64,000 nt of DNA from Idiomarina aquatica (GTDB lineage: Bacteria > Pseudomonadota > Gammaproteobacteria > Enterobacterales > Alteromonadaceae): contig NZ_SNXI01000014.1 in NCBI RefSeq assembly GCF_004362895.1, positions 1-64,000 of the forward strand. The letters run 5' to 3'. A model generated the notes under the pieces. It was not told the DNA's origin. It did no database searches and was given only the letters and a program-made list of their open reading frames with translations. The stretch's first letter is position 1; every line of letters begins with the position of its first letter. The position numbers and the translations under genes are program-made. Shown one piece after another: positions 7,145 to 16,005 of this stretch.

Positions 7145-9598
7145 ATGAGTGTCGCACTGTGGATCATCGCAACGTTAGTTGTTGCCGGTGTATTAGTATA
7201 CAAACGAACCAGCCTGATGGCGTTTAGCCTGGGCATGGTCGTCATGTTCGCCATTGGTGGACTGTTTGACATTGTTGGCCCCGTTTTGTGGATCCTGTTG
7301 GCGATTGCCTTAGTCCCGCTTAACGTAACATCAATTCGTCAAAACTTCCTGACCAAGCCCATTCTTAAGGCTTACCGCAAAGTTATGCCGGAAATGTCTG
7401 ACACCGAGCGTGATGCCTTAGAAGCAGGTACCGTTTGGTGGGATGGTGATTTATTCAGCGGTGCGCCCGACTGGAAAAAACTATTAGACGTACCTAAAGC
7501 AGAACTCAGCGCAGAAGAAAAAGCGTTTTTAGACGGTCCGTGTGAAGAAGTTTGCAAAATGCTGGACGACTGGGAAGTCACGCACGAACTGACCGATATG
7601 CCCGAAGACGTCTGGCAGTATCTGAAGGACAATAAGTTCTTCGCCATGATCATTAAAAAAGAATACGGCGGTCTGGAGTTTTCTGCTTACGCGCAATCGC
7701 GTGTGCTGCAGAAGCTAGCCGGCGTAAGCACCGTACTGGCATCAACCGTTGGTGTACCTAACTCATTAGGTCCGGGCGAGTTGCTGCAACACTATGGTAC
7801 TAAAGAACAGCAAGACCATTACTTGCCGCGCTTGGCCAGTGGCGACGAAATCCCGTGTTTCGCGCTGACTAGCCCGGAAGCAGGTTCTGACGCGGGCGCT
7901 ATTCCTGATTCAGGCGTGGTCTGTAGAGGCGAATGGAACGGCGAAGAAATCGTCGGCATCAAACTGAATTTTAATAAGCGCTACATTACCCTTGCACCTG
8001 TAGCTACTGTTCTGGGTTTAGCATTCAAGATGTACGACCCGGATGGCTTGTTAGGTGAAACCAAGGAATTAGGCATAACTTGTGCGCTAATTCCGCGTGA
8101 TACCGATGGTGTAGAAATTGGCCGTCGCCACTTCCCGCTAAACGTACCATTCCAGAATGGTCCAATCCGCGGTAACGACGTGTTTGTACCACTGGATTAC
8201 ATCATTGGTGGCGCTAAAAATGCCGGTAAAGGCTGGCGCATGCTGGTTGAATGTTTGTCAGTCGGCCGTTCAATTACGTTGCCGTCTAACAGTGCCGGTG
8301 GTATCAAACAAATGGCTCTGGCTACAGGTGCCTATGCCCGCATTCGCCGCCAGTTCAAACTGCCTATCGGTAAAATGGAAGGCGTAGAGGAGCCAATGGC
8401 TCGCATCGGCGGTAACGCGTACCTGATGGACGCCGTTACAACGCTTTCTACCAAGGGTATTGATTTGGGCGAGAAACCCGGTGTTATCGGCGCTATTGCC
8501 AAATACCACATGACCGAGAAATTGCGTGCTTGCATGGATGATGCGATGGATGTACACGGTGGTAAAGGTATTTGTTTAGGTCCGAATAACTATCTGGGTC
8601 GCGGTTATCAGGGGGTACCTGTTGCGATTACCGTTGAGGGTGCCAATATCCTGACGCGTAACATGATGATCTATGGTCAGGGTGCAATTCGTTGCCATCC
8701 ATTTGTATTAAAAGAGATGGAAGCGTCAGCGAAAGACGGTTCTGCAGCACTTGCCGAGTTTGATGAAGCCGTATTCGGCCACATCGGTTTTGCCGCCAGT
8801 AACTTTGTTCGTTCTTTATTTTACGGCTTTGGTGGTTATCGCTTGAGTACCGTACCGGGTGGCAACGCAACTAAGCGTTACTTCCAGCAAATGAACCGCT
8901 TTAGTGCCAACCTGGCGTTGTTGTCAGATGTTGCAATGGGCGTGCTAGGCGGCAGCCTTAAGCGTAAAGAGCGTATTTCTGCTCGTTTAGGTGACATGCT
9001 GAGCTACCTCTACATCGGCTCTGCAGTGCTGAAGCGCTTTGAAGACCAGGGTCGTTTAAAAGATGACGAACCCCTGATGCATTGGGCCATGCAGGATACG
9101 TTATACAAATTGCAAGAAGCCCAATTAGCGATGCTGGACAACTTTGGTGGTATCGGCACTGCGATGCGCGCCATTATGTTCCCGTTAGGTCGCGTTGCTA
9201 AGCGTCCAAGCGATAAAAATGATCATAAGATTGCGCGTATGCTGATGGAACCGAGCGAAACCCGTTCACGTCTGGGCGAAGGCCAGTTCTTGAGCGCTGA
9301 AGGTCACTTTGGCTTCTTAGAACAGACCTTGCAGGACATGATTGCCTGTGAGCCTCTGCACAGCAAAATCTGTAAAGCAGCCGGCGAGCGCTTTACCTTT
9401 ACGCAGCTTGATGCATTAGCGGATCGCGGTCTGGAACTGGGCGTTATCAGCGATGACGAAGCGGAGCTATTGCGTCGCACCGAAGTCGGACGCCTGCGTA
9501 CCATTAACGTTGACGACTTTGATCCGGCTGATTTACTGGCTGGTCAGGCAGCGTTTGATTACGCACTTAAAAATCTAGCTAAGGGCGAAGCTGCATAA
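7145..9598 (+). CDS. fadE: FadE-type acyl-CoA dehydrogenase
   Basis: FadE catalyses the first, FAD-dependent step of fatty-acid beta-oxidation, turning acyl-CoA into trans-2-enoyl-CoA. At 817 residues it matches the large FadE class (E. coli 814) rather than short acyl-CoA dehydrogenases. The N-terminus has two hydrophobic helices (residues about 2-60) that would hold it at the inner membrane. Then come the dehydrogenase domains with [16 protein letters not shown] (flavin/substrate region, about 235-250), [14 protein letters not shown], and [14 protein letters not shown], where the catalytic glutamate is at about residue 498. GGAGAA precedes the ATG. It is monocistronic, with a FadR-like site upstream and a strong terminator downstream. 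Confidence 0.95.
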   Translation: MSVALWIIATLVVAGVLVYKRTSLMAFSLGMVVMFAIGGLFDIVGPVLWILLAIALVPLNVTSIRQNFLTKPILKAYRKVMPEMSDTERDALEAGTVWWDGDLFSGAPDWKKLLDVPKAELSAEEKAFLDGPCEEVCKMLDDWEVTHELTDMPEDVWQYLKDNKFFAMIIKKEYGGLEFSAYAQSRVLQKLAGVSTVLASTVGVPNSLGPGELLQHYGTKEQQDHYLPRLASGDEIPCFALTSPEAGSDAGAIPDSGVVCRGEWNGEEIVGIKLNFNKRYITLAPVATVLGLAFKMYDPDGLLGETKELGITCALIPRDTDGVEIGRRHFPLNVPFQNGPIRGNDVFVPLDYIIGGAKNAGKGWRMLVECLSVGRSITLPSNSAGGIKQMALATGAYARIRRQFKLPIGKMEGVEEPMARIGGNAYLMDAVTTLSTKGIDLGEKPGVIGAIAKYHMTEKLRACMDDAMDVHGGKGICLGPNNYLGRGYQGVPVAITVEGANILTRNMMIYGQGAIRCHPFVLKEMEASAKDGSAALAEFDEAVFGHIGFAASNFVRSLFYGFGGYRLSTVPGGNATKRYFQQMNRFSANLALLSDVAMGVLGGSLKRKERISARLGDMLSYLYIGSAVLKRFEDQGRLKDDEPLMHWAMQDTLYKLQEAQLAMLDNFGGIGTAMRAIMFPLGRVAKRPSDKNDHKIARMLMEPSETRSRLGEGQFLSAEGHFGFLEQTLQDMIACEPLHSKICKAAGERFTFTQLDALADRGLELGVISDDEAELLRRTEVGRLRTINVDDFDPADLLAGQAAFDYALKNLAKGEAA

Positions 9599-9623
9599 GC
9601 TATGCGTAAAAATTAGCCAATTT

Positions 9624-9651
9624 AAAAAGCACCTTTCGAGGTGCTTTTTTT
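9624..9651 (+). terminator. Intrinsic terminator of fadE
   Basis: AAAAGCACCT, a TTCG tetraloop and AGGTGCTTTT form a stable hairpin followed by further T residues, 26 bp after the fadE stop. Confidence 0.92.
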
Positions 9652-9726
9652 ATGCGGTTTTTTTAGCAATAAAAGTTCGGTAGAATCGAGCGCTGATTTT
9701 AAATTATTATAACAAGAGTCGTCTTT

Positions 9727-11298
9727 ATGCAGTCTTCGAATAACAGTTACGACGATACCAGCAAACGCGGTTGGTTTACCCGCTTTCTTGATGGTGTTGA
9801 ATGGTTAGGTAACCTCCTGCCCCACCCGATTACGCTTTTTGCCATGTTCTGTGTGTTCATCATTATCGCCAGTGGCATCGCGGCCTACTTTGGCGTTAGT
9901 GCAATTGACCCGCGCGATGGCGAAACCGTGATCGAAGCGGTCAGCCTGATGACCGCCGAGGGTGTGCAAAAGATGGTGACAAATTTAGTCACTAACTTTA
10001 CCGGCTTCACGCCACTAGGCACGGTGTTGGTGGCATTACTGGGTGTGGGTGTCGCCGAGCGCTCCGGGCTTATTTCAGCTGCCATGCGTGGCCTGGTAAT
10101 GAAGGCACCGCCACAATTGATTACGGTTACCGTAGTGTTTGCCGGTGTTATCTCCAATACCGCCTCAGAGCTTGGCTACGTCGTTTTAGTGCCGTTAGCT
10201 GCGATGATATTTTACGGCCTTGGACGTCACCCATTGGCCGGACTTGCGGCAGCCTTCGCCGGGGTCTCTGCCGGTTACAGCGCTAACTTGTTAATTGGTA
10301 CTGTCGATCCGCTGCTTTCCGGTATCACCGCCGAGGCCGCACGTATCATCGACCCCGAATACAGCGTCGGCGCTGAAGCAAACTGGTACTTTATGATGGT
10401 GAGTACCTTTTTAATTGCCATTTTGGGCGCGCTGATTACCGATAAAATCGTTGAGCCCAAACTGGGCAAGTACAACGATGAAGAAGCCTCAATAGATTTA
10501 TCCGATCAATCATCGATGGATCCGCTCTCTAAACAAGAGAAAAAGGGCCTGATATACGCCGGTATTAGCGTACTGATCATCAGCGCCATTTTGGCTTTAA
10601 CTGTTGTGCCTGAATGGGGCATTCTGCGCCACCCGGAAACCGGTGAGGTTAAAGGTTCGCCCTTCTTAAAAGGCGTGGTCGTTTATATTTTCTTCTTCTT
10701 TGCGATTCCTGGTTTTGTCTACGGCCGGGTAGTTGAAACCATGAAAAATGACCGCGATGTCATTGATGCCATGTCGCACAGCATGAGTACCATGGGCATG
10801 TATATCGTGCTGGTATTCTTCGCCGCGCAGTTTGTTAACTTCTTTAAGTGGACTAACTTTGGCACCATCTTTGCCATTAACGGCGCCGAATTTCTTACCA
10901 ATATGGGATTAACCGGACCGTTGTTGTTTGTTTTCTTCATTATGATTTGCGGTTTCGTTAACCTCATGCTGGGCTCGGCTTCGGCACAATGGGCTATTAC
11001 CGCGCCTATCTTCGTACCTATGCTGATGTTGGTCGGTTACGCACCGGAAGTTATCCAGGCGGCTTATCGTATCGGTGATTCAGTAACCAATGTTATTACG
11101 CCAATGATGAGTTATTTTGGCCTGATATTAGCCGTTGCCGCCCGTTATAAGAAAGATCTGGGGATTGGAACGCTGATCGCGATGATGCTGCCCTACTCGA
11201 TTATTTTCTTTATCGGTTGGACTATTCTGTTTTTTATTTGGGTATTTGCCCTGGGTATGCCGGTTGGCCCCGAAGCGCCAACCTACTATACGCCGTAA
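9727..11298 (+). CDS. AbgT-family transporter (first copy)
   Basis: This 523-residue inner-membrane protein has about a dozen hydrophobic segments and the marks of the AbgT family: RFLDGVEWLGNLLPHP at the N-terminus, GFTPLGTVLVALLGVGVAERSG, a re-entrant region with GYSANLLIGTVDPLL, and SASAQWAITAPIFVPM near residue 420. Family members include E. coli AbgT (p-aminobenzoyl-glutamate uptake), YdaH and MtrF; the latter two have been described as efflux proteins for folate-related antimetabolites such as sulfonamides. The direction and substrate here are unknown. A paralogue of the same length lies at 16006. The gene ends 8 bp before a convergent MFS pump gene and has its own promoter region after the fadE terminator. 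Confidence 0.92.
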   Translation: MQSSNNSYDDTSKRGWFTRFLDGVEWLGNLLPHPITLFAMFCVFIIIASGIAAYFGVSAIDPRDGETVIEAVSLMTAEGVQKMVTNLVTNFTGFTPLGTVLVALLGVGVAERSGLISAAMRGLVMKAPPQLITVTVVFAGVISNTASELGYVVLVPLAAMIFYGLGRHPLAGLAAAFAGVSAGYSANLLIGTVDPLLSGITAEAARIIDPEYSVGAEANWYFMMVSTFLIAILGALITDKIVEPKLGKYNDEEASIDLSDQSSMDPLSKQEKKGLIYAGISVLIISAILALTVVPEWGILRHPETGEVKGSPFLKGVVVYIFFFFAIPGFVYGRVVETMKNDRDVIDAMSHSMSTMGMYIVLVFFAAQFVNFFKWTNFGTIFAINGAEFLTNMGLTGPLLFVFFIMICGFVNLMLGSASAQWAITAPIFVPMLMLVGYAPEVIQAAYRIGDSVTNVITPMMSYFGLILAVAARYKKDLGIGTLIAMMLPYSIIFFIGWTILFFIWVFALGMPVGPEAPTYYTP

Positions 11299-11306
11299 TT
11301 CATCGA

Positions 11307-12530
11307 TTATGCGCCGGCTTCGGCCGGCGCCTCAGGTCTACGCATAATCGTGTAACAAGCGACGGCAATTAACCCCGCGCCACTGATCACCCAGGCCATG
11401 GCATAATCGCTGTAGCTGCTTACGTAATTAACGCCCATCGATACCAGCCCCGCAATCAGAAACTGCAAACTACCGGTTACCGCAGATGCCGAACCCGCCC
11501 GCTCCTGGTGATTCGCCAACGCACCTGCCATGGCGTTAGGGAATACCAATCCGAGCGTCGAAATATAGGCAAACAAAGGAATTAACACGCCCCACAGTGG
11601 CGCCTCAACAACGGCAGCGATACCCATCGCAACGGCGACTACAGCTAATATCGGCAGCGATACGTTTAAAATTTTGCGGGAGGCATGACGCTTTAACAAC
11701 CAACCATTAAGCTGAGAAAAACCAATGATGCCGATGGCATTGGCGCCAAATAACCAACTGTACAGCGTAGGGCTTAAATCAAATACTTGAATAAACAGCA
11801 TCGGTGAACCGGTAATGTAGGCAAATAACCCCGATTGGGCAATACCACCAGTTAGCGAGTAGCGTAAAAACTCGCGATCTTTAAGTACCTGCCAATAGGT
11901 TTGGCCACTATGGCGCATGCGTACGTCATAACGTCGCCCGCGAGTTTCCGGTAAGGTCAGGTGAATAGTGAACGCACAGGCCACACCCAGTGCAGCAACT
12001 ATCCAAAACAATGCCCGCCAGCCCATAAACTCAGTAATATAGGCGCCGAATAAGGGCGCTAGTATAGGCGCGACACCCATGACTAAAATAAGAAACGAGA
12101 ACACCCGCGCTGATGCTTGCGGTGTATACAGATCTCGCACCACTGCCCGGGCAATGACGATACCCGCACAGGCACCGATAGCCTGGAAAAAGCGCATCGC
12201 GATCAACCATTCAATATTGGGCGCCCAGGCACACGCGATTGAGGTGACAACATAAATTGCCAGCCCCACGTATAGCGGCTTCTTACGGCCAAACTTATCG
12301 GTAGCGGTACCGTACAGCAGTTGCCCGATGAACAGCCCAAAAAAGAACGCCGTTAGTGATAATTCAACGCCATGCGTATCGGTCGCGTAGTCTTCGGCTA
12401 TGGCGGTGAATGCCGGCAGGTACATGTCAATTGATAAGGGGGCGAACGCCGTTAACAGCGCCAGCACCACGACAATAAAGTCAAACCGGGCGTTATCTGA
12501 GGGAGTGACGGGCTCGTAAGAACGAGCCAT
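11307..12530 (-). CDS. Bcr/CflA-family MFS multidrug efflux transporter
   Basis: This 407-residue protein has 12 predicted membrane helices and the DHA1 (Bcr/CflA) pattern: an N-terminal FAPLSIDMYLPAFTAIAEDY segment in TM1, the loop TDKFGRKKPLYVGL between TM2 and TM3 (motif A), and FQAIGACAGIVIARAVVRD in TM4-5. E. coli Bcr exports bicyclomycin, sulfonamides and cysteine; proton-driven drug or metabolite export is inferred here. Its ATG overlaps the stop of the upstream nucleotidase gene (TAATG at 12530), so the two are one transcript with coupled translation. That pairing may mean export of a nucleoside or amino-acid product, which is speculation. Confidence 0.9.
   Translation of the reverse strand: MARSYEPVTPSDNARFDFIVVVLALLTAFAPLSIDMYLPAFTAIAEDYATDTHGVELSLTAFFFGLFIGQLLYGTATDKFGRKKPLYVGLAIYVVTSIACAWAPNIEWLIAMRFFQAIGACAGIVIARAVVRDLYTPQASARVFSFLILVMGVAPILAPLFGAYITEFMGWRALFWIVAALGVACAFTIHLTLPETRGRRYDVRMRHSGQTYWQVLKDREFLRYSLTGGIAQSGLFAYITGSPMLFIQVFDLSPTLYSWLFGANAIGIIGFSQLNGWLLKRHASRKILNVSLPILAVVAVAMGIAAVVEAPLWGVLIPLFAYISTLGLVFPNAMAGALANHQERAGSASAVTGSLQFLIAGLVSMGVNYVSSYSDYAMAWVISGAGLIAVACYTIMRRPEAPAEAGA
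11311..11330. terminator. Perfect UUCG-type hairpin at the convergent abgT / MFS 3' ends
   Basis: GCGCCGGC, TTCG and GCCGGCGC make a perfect 8-bp stem with a very stable tetraloop 12 bp after the abgT stop. It also encodes the last residues of the MFS protein (the APAEAGA tail). It lacks a proper T-run, so it may block exonucleases or antisense readthrough rather than act as a classical terminator. Confidence 0.45.
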
Positions 12531-14317
12531 TAGTTTTTACCCTTATTATTGACCGGCACATAAGATTGCGTGGCAAAGTCTTCAGGCCGTTCCAGCACCT
12601 TTAGTTCGCGTGCATAATTGGCCATTGCTTTAGCGTAATCGATACCGGTATTGGTTGCCCGGCCGCGTTCAGCCAGATTATAAAAGGTTTCGTAACCGTC
12701 CTGTCCGCCAGCGATAAAACTATTAGTGACAACAACATAGTTTTCGCGTGGACGCACTGGCTGCCAGTCATCTAATTCTTTATTCCAAACCTGCAGGTTC
12801 GCTACGCGATCGCCGAAGTTCTTCGTTAAGTCGACACTATAACGGATACCCGCGCCATAAGGATAAGCACGCGTCGAACCGCCATCCGAAACCGAATAAG
12901 CAATGCCCTCTTCCATCACCTGCTTGAGCTCAGAACCGGTGATTTCGATTTTTACCAGGGTGTTGGCAAACGGCAACAGACTGAATGCATCACCACGGGT
13001 AAAGTCGCCGGCTTCGATATCACCACGAATACTGCCACCATTATTTAACGCAAAGTCAGCTTCCGGTACTGCATGTAAAAAAGCTTCTGCGGTTAAACGG
13101 TGAGCGCCCGAACTCAGAATGTCGGCACACCCCGGCCGCCGTGGTAGATCAATTTCCTGGTTACAAATAAGTTCAGGAACGTCCGCCAGTACCTCCGCAG
13201 AAAAGGTCTCAACCTTCTGCTGGTAGCGTTCCAATAAACGTTGTAGCTCCGGCGCTGGCTCTACCATGCTGAACACACCACTCTCGCGCAACGCATTTTT
13301 AACTGGGTTGAGGGTGGTTACCGCACCTTCGACCGGGCTGATATCAGCCCCCAACAAAAAGTGGGGGCGGCCACCGCATTGTGCTATGTCATCGCCGCTA
13401 AATTCCACCTGCAGTTCGCCGACAACCTGCGAATATTGATACGCATGCGCTAAACATACCGGCGTGCCATCTGCATTAGTCAACTCAGTAGGGTATGGGC
13501 CGGCAGACTGAAGTCCAAAATCGTTAAAGTCGCCAAGCAAGGTATGAGAATCGCCGCCGATGACAATATCGACTGCCGGCAGCTGCCGGATCAAATCGAT
13601 ATCACGCTGGTATTGAATGTGGGATAACAGGATAATCTTCTCGACACCCTGAGCCTGCAGCGCCGAAATTGCCCGGCGGGTTGCCGTTAATTCATCCTCA
13701 AACTGAGTCGTTTCGTCCGGCTGAGATGACTTCTTGGTTTTAGTTGCAATGGTTAACCCGACAATACCAATCGATTCCCCACCGCGTTGTAACACCGTAT
13801 ACGGCGAGAATGAGTCAGTCATCGAGGTTGGCGTTAACGGTGACACGCCCAATTCAGGCTTCACATTCGCCGACAGCTTCGCAGTCGGGCATGCAGGTGT
13901 TCCCAATTGCTCTAAAAAGGTCTTCAGCCCTTTGTCGCCGTTGTCAAATTCATGATTACCGATAGTAAAGGCATCAAAACAAACCTGATTCATCATCACC
14001 GCATCGGGTTCGCTGCCAAACAGAGTAAAGAACAAGCTTCCTGTTATCGCATCCCCCGCATGCAGTGTTAGTACATGCTCGTTTTGCTGACGTAAGGCAT
14101 CGATTTGTGCCGCCACCCGCGGGAAACCTCCACTTTGCACTTGCCAGTCCTGACCGCCCCAACTCAACGTCCGGGTTTTGGGCGCTAAATTGGAGTGATG
14201 GTCATTAACGTGCAACACCGTGAATTGGAAATTTTCCGGAGGCTGTGGCGCTTGTGTTGCGCACCCTGCCAATAATGCAAATGCTGCAGCAACCGCTGCC
14301 AGGCGACCTAAAGCCAT
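12530..14317 (-). CDS. Bifunctional UDP-sugar hydrolase/5'-nucleotidase, lipoprotein
   Basis: This 595-residue member of the UshA/NutA family hydrolyses nucleotides to nucleosides and phosphate outside the cytoplasm. The N-terminus is a lipoprotein signal with lipobox LLAGC (Cys19), so the enzyme is membrane-anchored. The metallophosphoesterase domain shows LHVNDHHSN, LHAGDAITGSLFF, GNHEFDNG, LLSHIQYQRDI and GGDSHT, the complete two-metal set. The C-terminal substrate domain carries NNGGSIRGDI and AGGQDGYETFYN. It would let the cell use extracellular nucleotides or UDP-sugars for phosphate and nucleosides. It is followed, with a 1-bp overlap, by the MFS gene. Confidence 0.93.
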   Translation of the reverse strand: MALGRLAAVAAAFALLAGCATQAPQPPENFQFTVLHVNDHHSNLAPKTRTLSWGGQDWQVQSGGFPRVAAQIDALRQQNEHVLTLHAGDAITGSLFFTLFGSEPDAVMMNQVCFDAFTIGNHEFDNGDKGLKTFLEQLGTPACPTAKLSANVKPELGVSPLTPTSMTDSFSPYTVLQRGGESIGIVGLTIATKTKKSSQPDETTQFEDELTATRRAISALQAQGVEKIILLSHIQYQRDIDLIRQLPAVDIVIGGDSHTLLGDFNDFGLQSAGPYPTELTNADGTPVCLAHAYQYSQVVGELQVEFSGDDIAQCGGRPHFLLGADISPVEGAVTTLNPVKNALRESGVFSMVEPAPELQRLLERYQQKVETFSAEVLADVPELICNQEIDLPRRPGCADILSSGAHRLTAEAFLHAVPEADFALNNGGSIRGDIEAGDFTRGDAFSLLPFANTLVKIEITGSELKQVMEEGIAYSVSDGGSTRAYPYGAGIRYSVDLTKNFGDRVANLQVWNKELDDWQPVRPRENYVVVTNSFIAGGQDGYETFYNLAERGRATNTGIDYAKAMANYARELKVLERPEDFATQSYVPVNNKGKN

Positions 14318-14342
14318 GCTTAACGTCCTATGCGTTGTATTC

Positions 14343-15305
14343 TTAATTATCTTTAACTAAGCCGATTTCGCGTAAACGTTCCATCAGGTAATCATCTGCG
14401 GTTATCGGCTCGTCACGTTGTGGATTATCTTCGGTAATACAGGTAGATAACGGTGTAATCATGACATCCGGATTAAAATGCAGGAAAAACGGAATCGAAT
14501 ACCGCGACTTAGCGTTGTATGGTGCCGGCGGATTAACGACACGGTGTGTGGTCGAACGCAATACGTGATTGGTCATGCGTTGCAACATATCACCGACATT
14601 ACAGATAATAGCACCCTCAATAATAGTGACCGGCACCCAGGTACCGTCTTTGGCCAATACTTCCAGCCCCGGCTCGCGTGAGCCCACCAATAACGTTAAC
14701 ACGTTAATGTCTTCGTGTGCGCCGGCGCGTACCGATGGTGTGCCTTCGTCAATAATCGGCGGATAATGCAGTGGCCGTAAAATCGAGTTGCCGTTGTTCA
14801 CTTTATCGCGGAAGAAATCGCGTGGCTGCCCCAAAAACACCGCAATGGCATCCAGTACCTTATTACCCAGCTTATCCAGCTCGCGATAAACCGCCATCAT
14901 GTCACGTTTAAATTCCGGTAACTCTTGCGGCCACACATTGGGCAACAGTTGTGGGTATTTAGGTTCGCCCTCGACTTCGCGGCCAACGTGCCAGAACTCT
15001 TTTAAGTCGACATGCTTGGCGTCTTTAGCTATCTCAGTGCCAAATGGCGTGTACCCCCGGGCGCCGCCCTGACCGGGACGATGATATTGCTTTTTAACGT
15101 CCTCAGGCAAAGCAAACAAATCGCGACAGGTGTCTAGGGCGCGATCAATCAGATCGGTATCCACACCATGTTGCGTCAAGGCAATAAAACCATATTGCTC
15201 GTAACCATTACCGACCGCTTGTGTAAACGCATCGAAGTTTTCATCGTATTGGCGCATATCCACGTGAGGGATTGAATGAGAGGCAGACTGCATGCGGTTT
15301 TCCAT
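14343..15305 (-). CDS. 2-oxoglutarate/Fe(II)-dependent oxygenase, isopenicillin N synthase family
   Basis: This 320-residue oxygenase of the IPNS-like plant/bacterial superfamily has the N-terminal non-haem dioxygenase domain (YGFIALTQHGVD, residues about 37-50) and the catalytic jelly roll with the iron ligands GAHEDINVLTLL (H-x-D, about 193-195) and the distal His in LRSTTHRVVNP, then RYSIPFF (the R-x-S 2OG-binding motif). All three metal ligands and the 2OG arginine are present, so it should be active; substrate unknown. An internal ATG four codons in (15293) has GGAAA upstream and is an alternative start. It is 25 bp upstream of the nucleotidase gene on the same strand. Confidence 0.9.
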   Translation of the reverse strand: MENRMQSASHSIPHVDMRQYDENFDAFTQAVGNGYEQYGFIALTQHGVDTDLIDRALDTCRDLFALPEDVKKQYHRPGQGGARGYTPFGTEIAKDAKHVDLKEFWHVGREVEGEPKYPQLLPNVWPQELPEFKRDMMAVYRELDKLGNKVLDAIAVFLGQPRDFFRDKVNNGNSILRPLHYPPIIDEGTPSVRAGAHEDINVLTLLVGSREPGLEVLAKDGTWVPVTIIEGAIICNVGDMLQRMTNHVLRSTTHRVVNPPAPYNAKSRYSIPFFLHFNPDVMITPLSTCITEDNPQRDEPITADDYLMERLREIGLVKDN

Positions 15306-15364
15306 TGCTTAATTAATCGTAAAAATGTATCAGTATTTTATGCTTTTATCGGCTTTTTCACAAG

Positions 15365-15922
15365 TCAGGGCAGCAGTTCACGCACTGGTCTAAAGCTCTT
15401 GCGGTGAATGGGACATGGCCCGTGTTGTTTGAGTAACTCGATGTGCTTAGCGGTGCCATAGGCTTTGTGCTTGTCAAACTCATACTGCGGGTAACGCTGG
15501 TGCCACTCGATCATTTGCCGGTCACGTTCGACTTTTGCCAGAATTGACGCCGCAGCGATACATTGTTCGCTGGCATCACCACCAACAATAGCCTCTGCCG
15601 GTACCTTTAATTGCGGTACGCGGTTGCCATCAACTAACACTTTACTCGGCTGCACCGGTAAGGCTTCGACCGCCCGCGTCATCGCATTCATTGATGCCCA
15701 AAGAATGTTGATGCGATCAATTTCTTCAACATCTGCCTGTGCGATGGCCCAGTAAAGTGCTTTTTCTTTAATTTCGGCACTTAATCGATTGCGTTTTTTT
15801 TCGCTCAGTTTCTTCGAGTCATTCAGCCCTTCGATGGGATTTTGCGGGTCTAAAATTACTGCCGCCGCAACCACCGGACCGGCAATCGGTCCCCGACCCG
15901 CTTCATCGGTGCCACAAATCAT
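15365..15922 (-). CDS. rnhB: Ribonuclease HII
   Basis: RNase HII cuts the RNA strand of RNA-DNA hybrids and starts removal of single ribonucleotides misinserted in DNA. The 185-residue protein begins [21 protein letters not shown] with the first catalytic Asp-Glu pair, followed by [22 protein letters not shown] (third acid) and [11 protein letters not shown] with a later acidic residue, the full family set. Length is typical. In most gammaproteobacteria rnhB lies between lpxB and dnaE; here it is on its own between an oxygenase gene and a divergent AbgT gene, about 21 kb from dnaE, so the ancestral cluster has been broken. Confidence 0.96.
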   Translation of the reverse strand: MICGTDEAGRGPIAGPVVAAAVILDPQNPIEGLNDSKKLSEKKRNRLSAEIKEKALYWAIAQADVEEIDRINILWASMNAMTRAVEALPVQPSKVLVDGNRVPQLKVPAEAIVGGDASEQCIAAASILAKVERDRQMIEWHQRYPQYEFDKHKAYGTAKHIELLKQHGPCPIHRKSFRPVRELLP

Positions 15923-16005
15923 GCATTCTCTCTTGGTTAGTCAGTTAAATAATGGTTATGATACCTGTTGAATCGAACATTATATAATAACAACCAGAGG
16001 TTCTC

